Source: Actinomycetota bacterium (GTDB taxonomy: Bacteria > Actinomycetota > Geothermincolia > Geothermincolales > RBG-13-55-18). From it: a stretch of DNA of 64,000 bases. The translations under genes were made by a program, and so were the position numbers. How positions within the stretch are numbered: the first letter of the stretch is position 1; the number at the start of each line of letters is the position of its first letter. The notes under the pieces are model-generated. The model had not been told where the DNA came from. It did not search any database and worked only from the letters and a program-made list of their open reading frames with translations. The stretch spans positions 124,001 through 188,000 of the forward strand of contig JACIXD010000001.1 in the NCBI GenBank assembly GCA_014360645.1, in the 5' to 3' direction. Below are positions 52,201 to 59,999 of this stretch, one piece after another.

Positions 52201-52603
52201 CCGCTACGGTCCGCCGCCCCCGGAGGTGGAGAACCTCTTCGGGGTGGCGCTACTGCGCCTGGCATGCATGGCCGCGGGTGTGCGCGAGGTGGCGCGCGAG
52301 CGGGACAACATACTGCTGCGGCTGGGACCGGAGGCGGCTTCGCGGGCGGGTGAGCTGGTCGCGCTGGCCGCGGGGCCCGGGAAAGCGGGCAGGAGCGGAG
52401 CGGGAAGGGGCGAAGAGAAAGAGGCGGCGGCTCCAGATCCCCGCGCCTGGAAGGAGGCGCGCTACCGCCGCAACCTGCAGGAGCTGGTCCTCTACTTCGA
52501 AAGGGGGTCCTGGCCGGCGCGCGGCCGGTCCTACCTGGAAGAGATGACCGACCTTCTGGAGGCCTTTGCCGCGAGGGGTTCCCGTGCCGGTTCGCGGGGA
52601 TGA
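49277..52603 (+). CDS. mfd: Transcription-repair coupling factor
   Basis: About 1108 residues from ATG 49277 (AGAGG 7 nt upstream; ATG 49262 possible). Removes stalled RNA polymerase at lesions and recruits UvrA. Visible: UvrB-like N-terminal module (EYLVEGAGQFAVRGGILDVF), the RNA polymerase-interacting region (WDLEEGDYVVHVNHGIAVYGG), translocase Walker A YGDVGYGKTEVAVRAA, DEEH box IVDEEHRFGVAQKE, TATPIPRTLQMSLSGIRD, then VVESG-like TIVESGLDLPNVNTLIVDGA and QLYHLRGRVGRG, and the C-terminal domain. A low-complexity Gly/Glu stretch (GKAGRSGAGRGEEKEAAA) lies inside the C-terminal domain. Full length. Confidence 0.95.
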   Translation: MQEEEILRWIGSQVAAELGDLWERLPRGVGHLAVRAEEETHPFLIARLREAVEGTLLVALPGREAAEELAASLSRLLGEGAVMPLPYRELAIAGERGEDPEAVSLRFRALRAMARGERVAVVCDARALAQAFPAAAAALEPLRLRVDAETDLQEAARRLAEMGYRREYLVEGAGQFAVRGGILDVFDPGLPRPVRAEFFGDRVERLRFFNPADQRSRAALAEVEVFPVAAGHEAGEGAPPLRLLGEGGAAVVSQPLAVREKLLAYGSPPSFSMEAEKKGFLLVELDPLAAHAAGSVSARGVPEYRGRVADFLSDLGTELGSGWRAAFLLATRGRLERMRELLVEEGIPVLTEGEPGPGTVRLAARDWPRGFRLERARLAVYTEADVFGGLRVRPSVPAAGGGRAVEGWWDLEEGDYVVHVNHGIAVYGGLVKREVDGAVREYLLLRYAGGDSLYVPTDRIDLVHRYVGAERPEIHRLSSHHWRRVTRRARSAVKEMAFDLLKLYADRMAGEGHAFSPDDPWQRELESSFPYAETPDQEKAIEEVKRDMERPVPMDRLVYGDVGYGKTEVAVRAAFKAVMDGKQVAVLVPTTVLAQQHERTFRERFAPFPVRVETLTRFRAPGEQREILERVASGEVDVVIGTHRLLQEDVSMADLGLVIVDEEHRFGVAQKERLKALRRSVDVLTLTATPIPRTLQMSLSGIRDLSVIDTPIAERHAVITSVGPYDDDLVREAVRAELERSGQVFYVHNRVRTIERAARHVRELVPEARVLVGHGQMKERKLEAVMDDFIAGRADVLVCTTIVESGLDLPNVNTLIVDGAENLGLSQLYHLRGRVGRGSRQAYAFFLFREGRAMSEGALQRLKVIRDFSELGSGLRVAMKDLEIRGAGNLLGPEQHGHVEAVGFELYCRMLADAVDELRGAVRARPSEVTIDLPLRAFVAAEYVSRTSRRVEIYHRLGEAGSQAEVDSLAGEVRDRYGPPPPEVENLFGVALLRLACMAAGVREVARERDNILLRLGPEAASRAGELVALAAGPGKAGRSGAGRGEEKEAAAPDPRAWKEARYRRNLQELVLYFERGSWPARGRSYLEEMTDLLEAFAARGSRAGSRG

Positions 52604-52633
52604 GGCGGTTTCCCTCATCCCGGACCGCGCCCT

Positions 52634-53065
52634 TCAGGAAAAAGACCAGTAACCCTCGCCCTTTCTAAGCTCGCCTTTCTCGAGGCGCAGCCTGAAAAGG
52701 CGGCGCCTGGCGTCAAAGGTGCCGTCGTCAACCACCGCCGTGCCCTCGTGCAGGATGTCCCACATCAGGGCGCCCTCCGCGCGGGCGAACTCCTCGGGGG
52801 TCAGGGCAACGGGCTCCAGGGCCACGCGGCCGGGCCAGGCTTCCAGCAGCAGGACGGCGCGGTCGGGTATGGAAAGGGCGCCGAAGTCGGGCGAGATGAC
52901 CAGGAGGTCGTAATCGCTCTCCTCAAGGGCCTCACCCCTCGCCCGCGATCCGAAGACCACCACGGAGGCCACGCGCACCTTCTCGCGCAGGGAAGCCAGG
53001 AAGCCTTCCAGCAGCGCGCCGTCTATATGTGCTCCCGCACGAAACCCACTATCCTGTCCCGGCAT
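52634..53065 (-). CDS. MNT-type nucleotidyltransferase domain protein
   Basis: 143 residues from ATG 53065, which overlaps the HEPN gene by 43 bp; GGGAG 8 nt upstream. Polymerase-beta fold with VVVFGSRARGEALEESDYDLLVI (GSxARG and two Asp). In such pairs the MNT protein can modify or neutralise the HEPN ribonuclease (known for MntA-HepT systems). The C-terminal 50 residues (LRLEKGELRKGEGYWSFS) extend beyond the minimal domain. The start is uncertain. Confidence 0.8.
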   Translation of the reverse strand: MPGQDSGFRAGAHIDGALLEGFLASLREKVRVASVVVFGSRARGEALEESDYDLLVISPDFGALSIPDRAVLLLEAWPGRVALEPVALTPEEFARAEGALMWDILHEGTAVVDDGTFDARRRLFRLRLEKGELRKGEGYWSFS

Positions 53066-53406
53066 TCCTGGAGCTCCCCTATTATCTCCTCGTTGTAGAG
53101 GTCGGCGGGCGGCCCTCCCACGCCGTTGGGATAGCGCGAGATGATGTAATGCCCGTCCAGCTTTCTGCATGCCACGGAGATGGAGGCGGTATCGATCCCC
53201 GCTTCCCCCAGCATCCTCGCCATGTGCACGCAGGAATGGGTGCGCGACTCCCGGCCCAGTTTGAGGAGCAGGGCTTTCAGGGCTTTCTCAGCCGATTGCT
53301 GGAGGTGGAACGCGGAGCCTTCGAACAGGCCCTCCTCAGCCAGGGACGCGGCCATGCGCCCGTCCCTTTCCGAGGCCTCCAGCCACCAGCCTATCTCGCG
53401 TCTCAT
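53023..53406 (-). CDS. HEPN-domain protein
   Basis: 127 residues from ATG 53406. Visible HEPN core: IGWWLEASERDGRMAASLAEEG, AFHLQQSAEKALKALLLKLG and HSCVHMARMLGEAG, then DLYNEEIIGELQECRDRIV. The strict R-x4-6-H ribonuclease motif of HepT toxins is not clear (RTHSCVH is the nearest), so toxic activity is uncertain. It lies directly upstream of and overlaps the MNT gene, forming a two-gene unit inserted between mfd and mazG. Confidence 0.8.
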   Translation of the reverse strand: MRREIGWWLEASERDGRMAASLAEEGLFEGSAFHLQQSAEKALKALLLKLGRESRTHSCVHMARMLGEAGIDTASISVACRKLDGHYIISRYPNGVGGPPADLYNEEIIGELQECRDRIVGFVREHI

Positions 53407-53549
53407 GTCCTCACCCCCCGGCTCAATTATAGATGCGGCGGCGGGCGGTGACAAAGAACGGCGGCCATCGGCTTTCCGGTGCCGCCTTGCGCAGGGACGG
53501 CTGCTGTTAGAATAGTGAAAACCGGCGGAAACGCGAGCTCGGGAGAAGG

Positions 53550-55016
53550 ATGGAGAGAGAGAGTAAGGCGGTGGTCAACGTCCTGGGGCTGGGACCGGGC
53601 CCACTGGGCCTTGTCACCCTGGAGACGGCGGAGATGCTGCAGGCCGCGGAGGAGGTGCTGGTACGCACCTCGCGCCATCCCTGCGTGGAGGAGCTGGCGG
53701 CCCGCGGCGTGCGCATGCGCTTCCTGGACCGCCACTACGAGTCGGGCCGGGAGATGGAAGAGGTTTACGGGTCGGTGGCCCGGGAGGTGGCGGAGGCGGC
53801 GCGCGCGCGGGGAGAGGCGTATTACGCAGTGCCCGGGTTCGCCCTGATGGCCGAGAGAACGGTGCAGCTCCTCCTCGCCGAGGAGGACCTGGAGGTGCGG
53901 GTCCACGGCGCGGTGAGCTTTCTCGAACCGGTGCTGGCGGCCCTAGGCCTGGACGCCGTGGAGGGCCTGCTGCTCCTGGACGGCGACCGCCTGCTAGCGG
54001 AGGGGCACCGCCTCCTCGACCCGCGCATCCCCACCCTCATCGCCCAGGTGGACAGCCGCCTCAAGGCCTCAGACGTCAAGCTGGAGCTCCTGGAGGTCTA
54101 TCCCGCCTCGCATCCGGTAACGGTGGTGGGGGCGGCGGGCATGGAGGAGCCGAGGCTGGTGCGGGCGGCCCTTGAGGAGCTGGACAGGGCGGAGCGCTTC
54201 GACCACCTCACCACCCTCTACCTCCCGCCCCTGGAGGAGGGGGAGATATTCGATTTCCAGCGCCTTCTTGACGTCGTGGCGCGCCTGAGGGGTCCGGGAG
54301 GGTGCCCCTGGGACCGCAGACAGACCCACGCCTCCCTGGCGCGCCACATGGTGGAGGAGGCGCACGAGGCGGTGGAGGCCATCAGGGAGGGCGACATGGA
54401 CCACCTCGCCGAGGAGTTGGGGGACCTCCTCCTGCAGGTGGCCCTGCACTGCCAGCTGGGGGCGGAGGAGGACGCCTTCGACATCCGGGACACCCTGCGG
54501 CTGATCATCGCCAAGCTCCTGCGCCGCCACCCCCACGTCTTCGGGGAGGTGAAGCTGGACACCGCGGAGGAGGTCATCGCGCGCTGGGAGCGCATCAAGG
54601 CGGAGGAGCGCGGGGAGCCCTCGGTGCTGGACGGGGTGGCGGAGGGACTGCCCGCCCTCATCTATGCCTTCAAGCTGCAGAGCCGCGCCGCGCGCGTGGG
54701 CTTCGACTGGGGCAGAGCCGAGGAGGTGTTGCCCAAGCTGGAGGAGGAGCTGCGGGAGGTCCAGGAGGTGCTGCGCCGCGGCGAGGGAGACCTGGAGGGG
54801 GAGCTGGGGGACATGCTCTTCACCCTGGTGAACGTGTGCCGGCATTACCGCGTGGACCCCGAGGTGGCGCTGCGGAGGTCGGCGGCCAAGTTCTCGCGCC
54901 GCTTCCGGGAGGTAGAGGAGAGGCTGCGGGCCCAGGGGAGGCGCGTGGAGGACGCGGACCTGGAGGAACTGGATTCCCTGTGGGAGGCGTCCAAGGAGGA
55001 GCCCGGGGAGGCGTGA
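53550..55016 (+). CDS. mazG: Tetrapyrrole methylase-like / MazG fusion (YabN type)
   Basis: 488 residues. Residues 1-225 match the SAM-dependent tetrapyrrole methylase fold (VNVLGLGPGPLGLVTLETAE, AYYAVPGFALMAERTVQLLL); residues 240-480 are two MazG nucleotide pyrophosphohydrolase repeats (LRGPGGCPWDRRQTHASLA, MVEEAHEAVEAI, LAEELGDLLLQVALH, then LEGELGDMLFTLVN). MazG removes pyrophosphate from aberrant NTPs; the role of the methylase part is unclear in the family. ATG 53550 follows GGGAGAAGG. Position after mfd parallels yabN of Bacillus. Confidence 0.93.
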   Translation: MERESKAVVNVLGLGPGPLGLVTLETAEMLQAAEEVLVRTSRHPCVEELAARGVRMRFLDRHYESGREMEEVYGSVAREVAEAARARGEAYYAVPGFALMAERTVQLLLAEEDLEVRVHGAVSFLEPVLAALGLDAVEGLLLLDGDRLLAEGHRLLDPRIPTLIAQVDSRLKASDVKLELLEVYPASHPVTVVGAAGMEEPRLVRAALEELDRAERFDHLTTLYLPPLEEGEIFDFQRLLDVVARLRGPGGCPWDRRQTHASLARHMVEEAHEAVEAIREGDMDHLAEELGDLLLQVALHCQLGAEEDAFDIRDTLRLIIAKLLRRHPHVFGEVKLDTAEEVIARWERIKAEERGEPSVLDGVAEGLPALIYAFKLQSRAARVGFDWGRAEEVLPKLEEELREVQEVLRRGEGDLEGELGDMLFTLVNVCRHYRVDPEVALRRSAAKFSRRFREVEERLRAQGRRVEDADLEELDSLWEASKEEPGEA

Positions 55017-55063
55017 GGCCGCGCCGGTCCCCGGGAAGGCGGCGCGATGAAAGGAGAAGTCCT

Positions 55064-57538
55064 GTGAGAAAGACGATAGCGGCGGTCTTCGCCTCCATGC
55101 TGGCTGCCGCCGCCTTCACCTTCGCGGCACCGGGGGCGTCCGCCCTGCAGGAGACCTACACCTTCGAGGGCTCGGGATGGGGGCACGGGGTGGGCATGTG
55201 CCAGTACGGGGCGCGGGGAATGGCCGCGGCCGGTTACGACTACCGGGGCATCCTCACCTATTATTACCGTGGAACTCAGGTGCAGAGATGGGAGTGCCCT
55301 TCCTCCATAAGGGTGGGGCTCCTGGAGGGGCAGTCGGCCGTCCAGCTGGCCGCCGAGTCAGGATCCTTCACCTTCTTTACCTCGGACGGGGACGTCCCGG
55401 GCGGCATCATGACCCCGGGAGGAACCTGGACGGTGGGCGCCGACGAGCAGGGCCGCTTCTACATCTTGCGCCCGGACGGCACCCGCGTGAACGACTCGGG
55501 TTACGGCGGGATGTACAGGCCGCTTTACGTGCGGGGCTCCGGGGACGGAGACGTGCTGCGCCTGCCCCAGAACGGCAACCGCGGCGTGAGCCATCTGTCG
55601 GCTTACACGCCCCTGGAGCTCAACCTCTACGGCGCCTCCCATCCCTATGCCCTGCGCGCCGTCCTCATAAGCTGGTTCGAGACCTACCTCAAGGGTATAG
55701 CGGAGGTCCCGGGGAGCTGGCCCCGGGAGGCGGTGAAGGCGCAGGCGGTGGCGGCGCGCTCCTATGCGGTGCGCAGCATGGGCAAGCACGCCTCCTCCAA
55801 CTTCGATATCTGCGACGAGACGCACTGCCAGTATTACAAGGGCTCGGATCAGGAGAAGGACGCGGGCTGGGTGCAGGCGGTGGAGGACACCGCGGGGCAG
55901 GTCCTCGCCTACGGAGGCCAGGTCGCCCAGTGTTTCTATTCCGCCTCCTGCGGGGGGCACACCGACAACAACGAGGACGTGTGGAGAGGGTCCCCCGTGC
56001 CCTACCTGCGCGGGGTTCCCTGTCCCTGGTGCGAGGACCCGGGGAACAACCCCTTCGCGCGCTGGACGGTGAACTATACCAGGCGGGAGATGGAAAGCCG
56101 CCTCAACTCGCGCTCCAGCACCTACGTGGGCACGCTCTACTCCATGGACCTCTCCGACCGCACCCCCAGCGGGCGGGTGCGTTACGCGGTTTTCACCGGC
56201 TCCGCCGGCACGGCGCGCGTCACCGGGGAGCAGCTGCGTTCCTATTTCAGCCTGCGCTCCGCCATGGTCAACCGCCAGCGGGACAACTTCGACGAGTACA
56301 TCCTTCTGGCCAACCCCGGCGAGGTTGCGGCGCCGGTCTCGGTGGCCATGCGCACCCCCGCGGGAGAATCGAAGGAGGCCGCGGTGGAGGTCCCGGCGCG
56401 CTCCCGGCGCACCCTGCATGTGGACGACTATTTCTACGGCGAGGAGGTGTCGGCGACGGTGCAGAGCGACAGGCCGGTGGTGGCGGAGCGCGCCATGTAC
56501 TTCGATTACCGGGGAATCTACGACGGAGGGTCTTGCGAACACGGGGCCGTGTCTCCGGCGACGGAATGGTATCTGGCGGAGGGATACACCGCCGGGGGTT
56601 TCGATACCTGGGTCCTGGCGTATAACCCCGGGGAGGAGAGCGCCCATCTGGTGGTGGACCTGCTGCGCGAGGACGGCCGTAACGGAAGGGTGGAGATGGA
56701 GGTGGGCGCCGGCGCCCGCGCGACCCTTTACGTGGACGGGGTGGAGGGCTTCTCCTCCTGTTCCCTCTCCGCCGCGGTGAGTTCGGACGTCCCCGTGGTG
56801 GCGGAGAGGGCGATGTATTTCGAGAGCGAGGGTAGGAGGGGTGGTCACGTCGCCCTGGGGGCCCCGCAGCTGTCGCGGGAATGGCTCTTCGCCGAGGGGT
56901 ACACCGGCGGGTCCTTCGATACCTGGGTGCTGGTGGGAAACCCCGGCGAAGATACGGCGAGGGTGAGGTTTGACCTCTATGTCCCGGGAGGGGGCGGGAG
57001 AACGGTGGAGGCGGAGGTGAAGCCGCGCTCCCGCTACACCCTGCACGTGGACGACCACCTTCCCGACGCCGAGGTTGCGGTGCGGGTGGAGAGCGACAGG
57101 CCGGTGGTGGCGGAGCGCGCCATGTACTTCGACTACTACGGGAAGCAGGGGGGCTCATGCGCCCCGGGCACGCCGCAGGCTTCCAGTATCTGGTACCTCG
57201 CCGAGGGCTACACCGGCGGCGACTTCGACCAGTACATCCTGGTGGGGAACCCGGGCGTCGAGACGGCGCGGGTGAGCTTCGCCTTCATGACCCCGGCCGG
57301 TTCCGCACAAGCGGTCCTTTTCGACCTGCCTCCCGGGAGCCGCTTCACCCTCCACGTGGACGAGCTCTTCCCCTCGGAAGAGGTCTCCGCGGTGGTGGAG
57401 GAGACGCAGGGCCGGGGGATAGTGGTGGAGCGGGCCATGTATTTCGACTACTTCGGGCGGCGGGGCGGCCACGCGGCCATGGGGGTGACGCAGCCCTCCA
57501 CCACCTGGTATTTCGCCGAGGGGTACACCGGCGGCTGA
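55064..57538 (+). CDS. Secreted SpoIID/LytB-domain protein with FAEGYTGG surface repeats
   Basis: 824 residues from GTG 55064 (AAGGAG 7 nt upstream). Signal peptide (IAAVFASMLAAAAFTFAAPG). Next comes the motif GSGWGHGVGMCQYGARGMAAAG, which lies C-terminal in classic SpoIID but N-terminal here; then the SpoIID core with GIAEVPGSWPREAVKAQAVA (conserved Glu214) and YSASCGGHTDNNEDVW. SpoIID enzymes are lytic transglycosylases on denuded glycan strands (known). From about residue 407 come one partial and three full ~105-residue repeats (NFDEYILLANPG ... PVVAERAMYFDY) and a stub of a further one, ending WYFAEGYTGG-stop. Envelope remodelling is likely; sporulation is not implied. Confidence 0.9.
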   Translation: MRKTIAAVFASMLAAAAFTFAAPGASALQETYTFEGSGWGHGVGMCQYGARGMAAAGYDYRGILTYYYRGTQVQRWECPSSIRVGLLEGQSAVQLAAESGSFTFFTSDGDVPGGIMTPGGTWTVGADEQGRFYILRPDGTRVNDSGYGGMYRPLYVRGSGDGDVLRLPQNGNRGVSHLSAYTPLELNLYGASHPYALRAVLISWFETYLKGIAEVPGSWPREAVKAQAVAARSYAVRSMGKHASSNFDICDETHCQYYKGSDQEKDAGWVQAVEDTAGQVLAYGGQVAQCFYSASCGGHTDNNEDVWRGSPVPYLRGVPCPWCEDPGNNPFARWTVNYTRREMESRLNSRSSTYVGTLYSMDLSDRTPSGRVRYAVFTGSAGTARVTGEQLRSYFSLRSAMVNRQRDNFDEYILLANPGEVAAPVSVAMRTPAGESKEAAVEVPARSRRTLHVDDYFYGEEVSATVQSDRPVVAERAMYFDYRGIYDGGSCEHGAVSPATEWYLAEGYTAGGFDTWVLAYNPGEESAHLVVDLLREDGRNGRVEMEVGAGARATLYVDGVEGFSSCSLSAAVSSDVPVVAERAMYFESEGRRGGHVALGAPQLSREWLFAEGYTGGSFDTWVLVGNPGEDTARVRFDLYVPGGGGRTVEAEVKPRSRYTLHVDDHLPDAEVAVRVESDRPVVAERAMYFDYYGKQGGSCAPGTPQASSIWYLAEGYTGGDFDQYILVGNPGVETARVSFAFMTPAGSAQAVLFDLPPGSRFTLHVDELFPSEEVSAVVEETQGRGIVVERAMYFDYFGRRGGHAAMGVTQPSTTWYFAEGYTGG
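56285..57535 (+). repeat. Tandem surface-repeat region of the SpoIID protein
   Basis: Period ~315 bp. The landmarks AEGYT, NPGE/NPGV and VVAERAMYF (VVERAMYF in the last full unit) recur. The units are more diverged from each other in DNA than those of the L,D-transpeptidase. The final unit stops after ~24 residues. Confidence 0.85.
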
Positions 57539-57685
57539 GCGGCGGATCCGAGGGGTCACCCTCGCCGCCCGCGGTCCCGAGGCGGAGCTCGGAGGGATGT
57601 GACGTCCGCGGGGGATGGAAAAGACCCTGAAGCGACCATGGCCTCATTTGCTTTTTAAGGGGGCGGTGGATTAACTTCTTTAGTT

Positions 57686-58504
57686 ATGAAAGAGTACCTG
57701 AGGCGCCTCTTCGAGTACCGCGAGCTGCTGTTCAACCTCACCCGCAAGGAGGTGAAGGTCAAGTACAAGAACTCGTTCCTCGGTTTCGTGTGGTCGCTGG
57801 TCACGCCGCTGATGATGCTGGTGGTCTTCTACGTGGCCTTCGGGATCATCTTCAAACTCCGGGCCATGAACATGCGCTACTACGCCTTTTTCCTCATGGC
57901 GGGGATCCTGCCCTGGAACTACCTGTCCATCGCCCTCATGCAGGGGGTGGGCTCGGTGGTCATGAACGGCGACCTGGTGAAGAAGGTCTACTTCCCCCGG
58001 GAGGTGCTGCCCCTTTCCTACCTGGGGTCGGCCTCCTTCCATTTCCTGCTCCAGGAGCTCATGCTCATCGTCTTCCTGCTCACCTTCCGGGTGCCGCTGA
58101 CGCCCTGGATCCTGGCCTTTCCCCTGCTGGTGATGCTGCAGATGACCTTCATCGCCGGGCTGTCGCTGCTGCTCTCGGCGCTGAACGTCTTCTTCCGCGA
58201 CGTGCAGCATTTCACCGAGATCCTGCTCACGGCGTGGTTCTGGATGACCCCGGTGGTCTATCCCGTCTCCTATATCCGCGACAACCTGCCGGCCTGGGCG
58301 GTGCGGCTGTACCTGCTCAATCCCATGGCCCACATGGTGATGCTCTGGCAGCGCATCGTCTATAATTCGCCGGTGAACGGGCCCTCGGCGTACGGGCTCT
58401 CCGTCGAGGGCATACTGGGGACGGTGGGGGTGTCCGTGCTCCTGCTGGTCCTCGGGTACTACGCCTTCTGCCGGCTCGAGGGAAGATTCGCGGAGTTCAT
58501 CTGA
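57686..58504 (+). CDS. wzm: ABC-2 type polysaccharide/polyol-phosphate export permease
   Basis: 272 residues with about six membrane segments (LVTPLMMLVVFYVAFGIIF, LMLIVFLLTFRVPLTPWILA, VSVLLLVLGYYAF among them). Wzm/TagG family: forms the channel that exports finished polysaccharide on a lipid carrier. Family features: NLTRKEVKVKYKNSFLGFVW at the start, LPWNYLSIALMQGVGSVVMNG and NVFFRDVQHF. Starts ATG 57686 after an AT-rich stretch. Its TGA overlaps the wzt ATG (TGATG). Confidence 0.92.
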   Translation: MKEYLRRLFEYRELLFNLTRKEVKVKYKNSFLGFVWSLVTPLMMLVVFYVAFGIIFKLRAMNMRYYAFFLMAGILPWNYLSIALMQGVGSVVMNGDLVKKVYFPREVLPLSYLGSASFHFLLQELMLIVFLLTFRVPLTPWILAFPLLVMLQMTFIAGLSLLLSALNVFFRDVQHFTEILLTAWFWMTPVVYPVSYIRDNLPAWAVRLYLLNPMAHMVMLWQRIVYNSPVNGPSAYGLSVEGILGTVGVSVLLLVLGYYAFCRLEGRFAEFI

Positions 58505-59721
58505 TGGCGGCTAGGGAGATAGGGACGCGGGCCACCTCGGAGGTCCCCGCCATAAGGGTGGAGGGGGTGAGCAAGAGCTTCCGCCTCTACCATGACGTAA
58601 ACTACACCCTCAAGGAAAGGATCATCAACTGGCGCAAGCGCGGCTACGACCTCTTCTGGGCGCTCCGTAACGTGGACCTCACGGTCTATAAAGGGGAGAC
58701 CCTGGGGATCATCGGCCCCAACGGGTCCGGGAAGTCCACCCTCCTGCGCCTCATGACCCGCATAATGAAGCCCAACCAGGGGCGCATCCAGACCTACGGG
58801 ACCATCGCCGCCCTGCTGGAGCTGGGGGCGGGCTTCCATCCCGACCTCACGGGGCGGGAGAACATCTACCTCAACGCCTCCATTCTGGGGTTCAGGAGGC
58901 GGGACCTGGAGGGGCTCATCGACGGCATCATCGCCTTTTCCGAACTGGGGCCGTTCATCGACAACCAGGTCAAGAACTACTCCTCGGGGATGTACGTGCG
59001 CCTTGGCTTCTCCATCGCCATCAACCTCAACCCCGATATCCTGCTCATCGACGAGGTGCTGGCGGTGGGGGACGAGTCCTTCCAGACCAAGTGCCTCAAC
59101 CGCATAGCGCGCATGCAGCAGGAGGGCAAGACCATCGTGCTGGTGACCCACGAGGCGAACATCGCCGCCTCCATCTGCGACCGCGTGCTCTGGCTGGAGC
59201 AGGGGAGAGAGAGGATGCTCGGAGATCCCCGCGAGGTGACCGAGCGCTACCACGAGGCCATGCGCATGCGCCCGGAGGGGAGCGAGTTCGGCACCCGGGA
59301 CATCGTCATCGAGAAGGTGGAGATCCTGGACCGCCACGGCACGGAAGCGGTGGAGTTCGAGACCGGCGAGCCCCTCACCCTGCGCCTCCATTACCGCGCG
59401 CTGCGCCCCGTGGAAGACCCCGTCTTCGGCTTCGGTTTTTACGACCAGATGGGCTTCATGGTCTACGGCACCAACACGCGCCTGCGCGGCATGACCATCC
59501 CCAGGGTGGCGGGTAAGGGGAGGATGGACTTCTCCATCGCCTCCCTATACATGCTGGACGGGAGATATTACGTCTCCGTGGCGGCTCATACCCGCGACGG
59601 CCTGGTGAACTACCACTGGCTGGACAAGCTCTTCTACTTCGACGTGCACTCGCCCGGCATGGAGGAGGGCTACCTGGCCATGGAGTGCGAGATCGACATG
59701 GTCGAAGAGGAGCTCTCGTAG
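58504..59721 (+). CDS. wzt: ABC-type polysaccharide export ATPase with Wzt-type C-terminal domain
   Basis: 405 residues. ATPase domain 1-250: Walker A GPNGSGKSTLLRL (71-79), LTGRENIYLNASILGF, signature YSSGMYVRLGFSIA, Walker B LLIDEVLAVGDESF, switch His in LVTHEAN. Residues 270-405 form a beta-rich C-terminal domain (VEILDRHGTEAVEFETGEPL ... DGRYYVSVAAHTRDGLV) like the Wzt domain that recognises the end-modified polymer. A terminal modification enzyme is therefore expected, and a methyltransferase-like protein is encoded next. Confidence 0.93.
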   Translation: MAAREIGTRATSEVPAIRVEGVSKSFRLYHDVNYTLKERIINWRKRGYDLFWALRNVDLTVYKGETLGIIGPNGSGKSTLLRLMTRIMKPNQGRIQTYGTIAALLELGAGFHPDLTGRENIYLNASILGFRRRDLEGLIDGIIAFSELGPFIDNQVKNYSSGMYVRLGFSIAINLNPDILLIDEVLAVGDESFQTKCLNRIARMQQEGKTIVLVTHEANIAASICDRVLWLEQGRERMLGDPREVTERYHEAMRMRPEGSEFGTRDIVIEKVEILDRHGTEAVEFETGEPLTLRLHYRALRPVEDPVFGFGFYDQMGFMVYGTNTRLRGMTIPRVAGKGRMDFSIASLYMLDGRYYVSVAAHTRDGLVNYHWLDKLFYFDVHSPGMEEGYLAMECEIDMVEEELS

Positions 59722-59999
59722 CCACGGTCCCCGCGTACCCGGGTCACTCGTCGGTGCCGGGAGGGTGAGGCGCGGCGCGGGCCGGTGACACGGCAGCCGC
59801 CCGCGAAGGCCTTCACGGGCGCGGGGTGCGGCAGGGATAGCGGGAGCCTCGGGCGAAAAAATCTTTGAAAAACCGTGGTCGGGCCAACGCCCGGCGCGCA
59901 AGGAGGGCGGCGAGGACCGCGGCGGCTTAACGCGGTCCCGGCCTTGAAGGGGCGGAAGGAAGGCCGCGGCGGCGCGGCCGCGAGAGATGGAGCGGCGGG

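Noticed and set aside
54302-55063. Upstream extension of the SpoIID gene into mazG
   Set aside because: It would overlap mazG out of frame, while GTG 55064 has a good ribosome site directly before a signal peptide.
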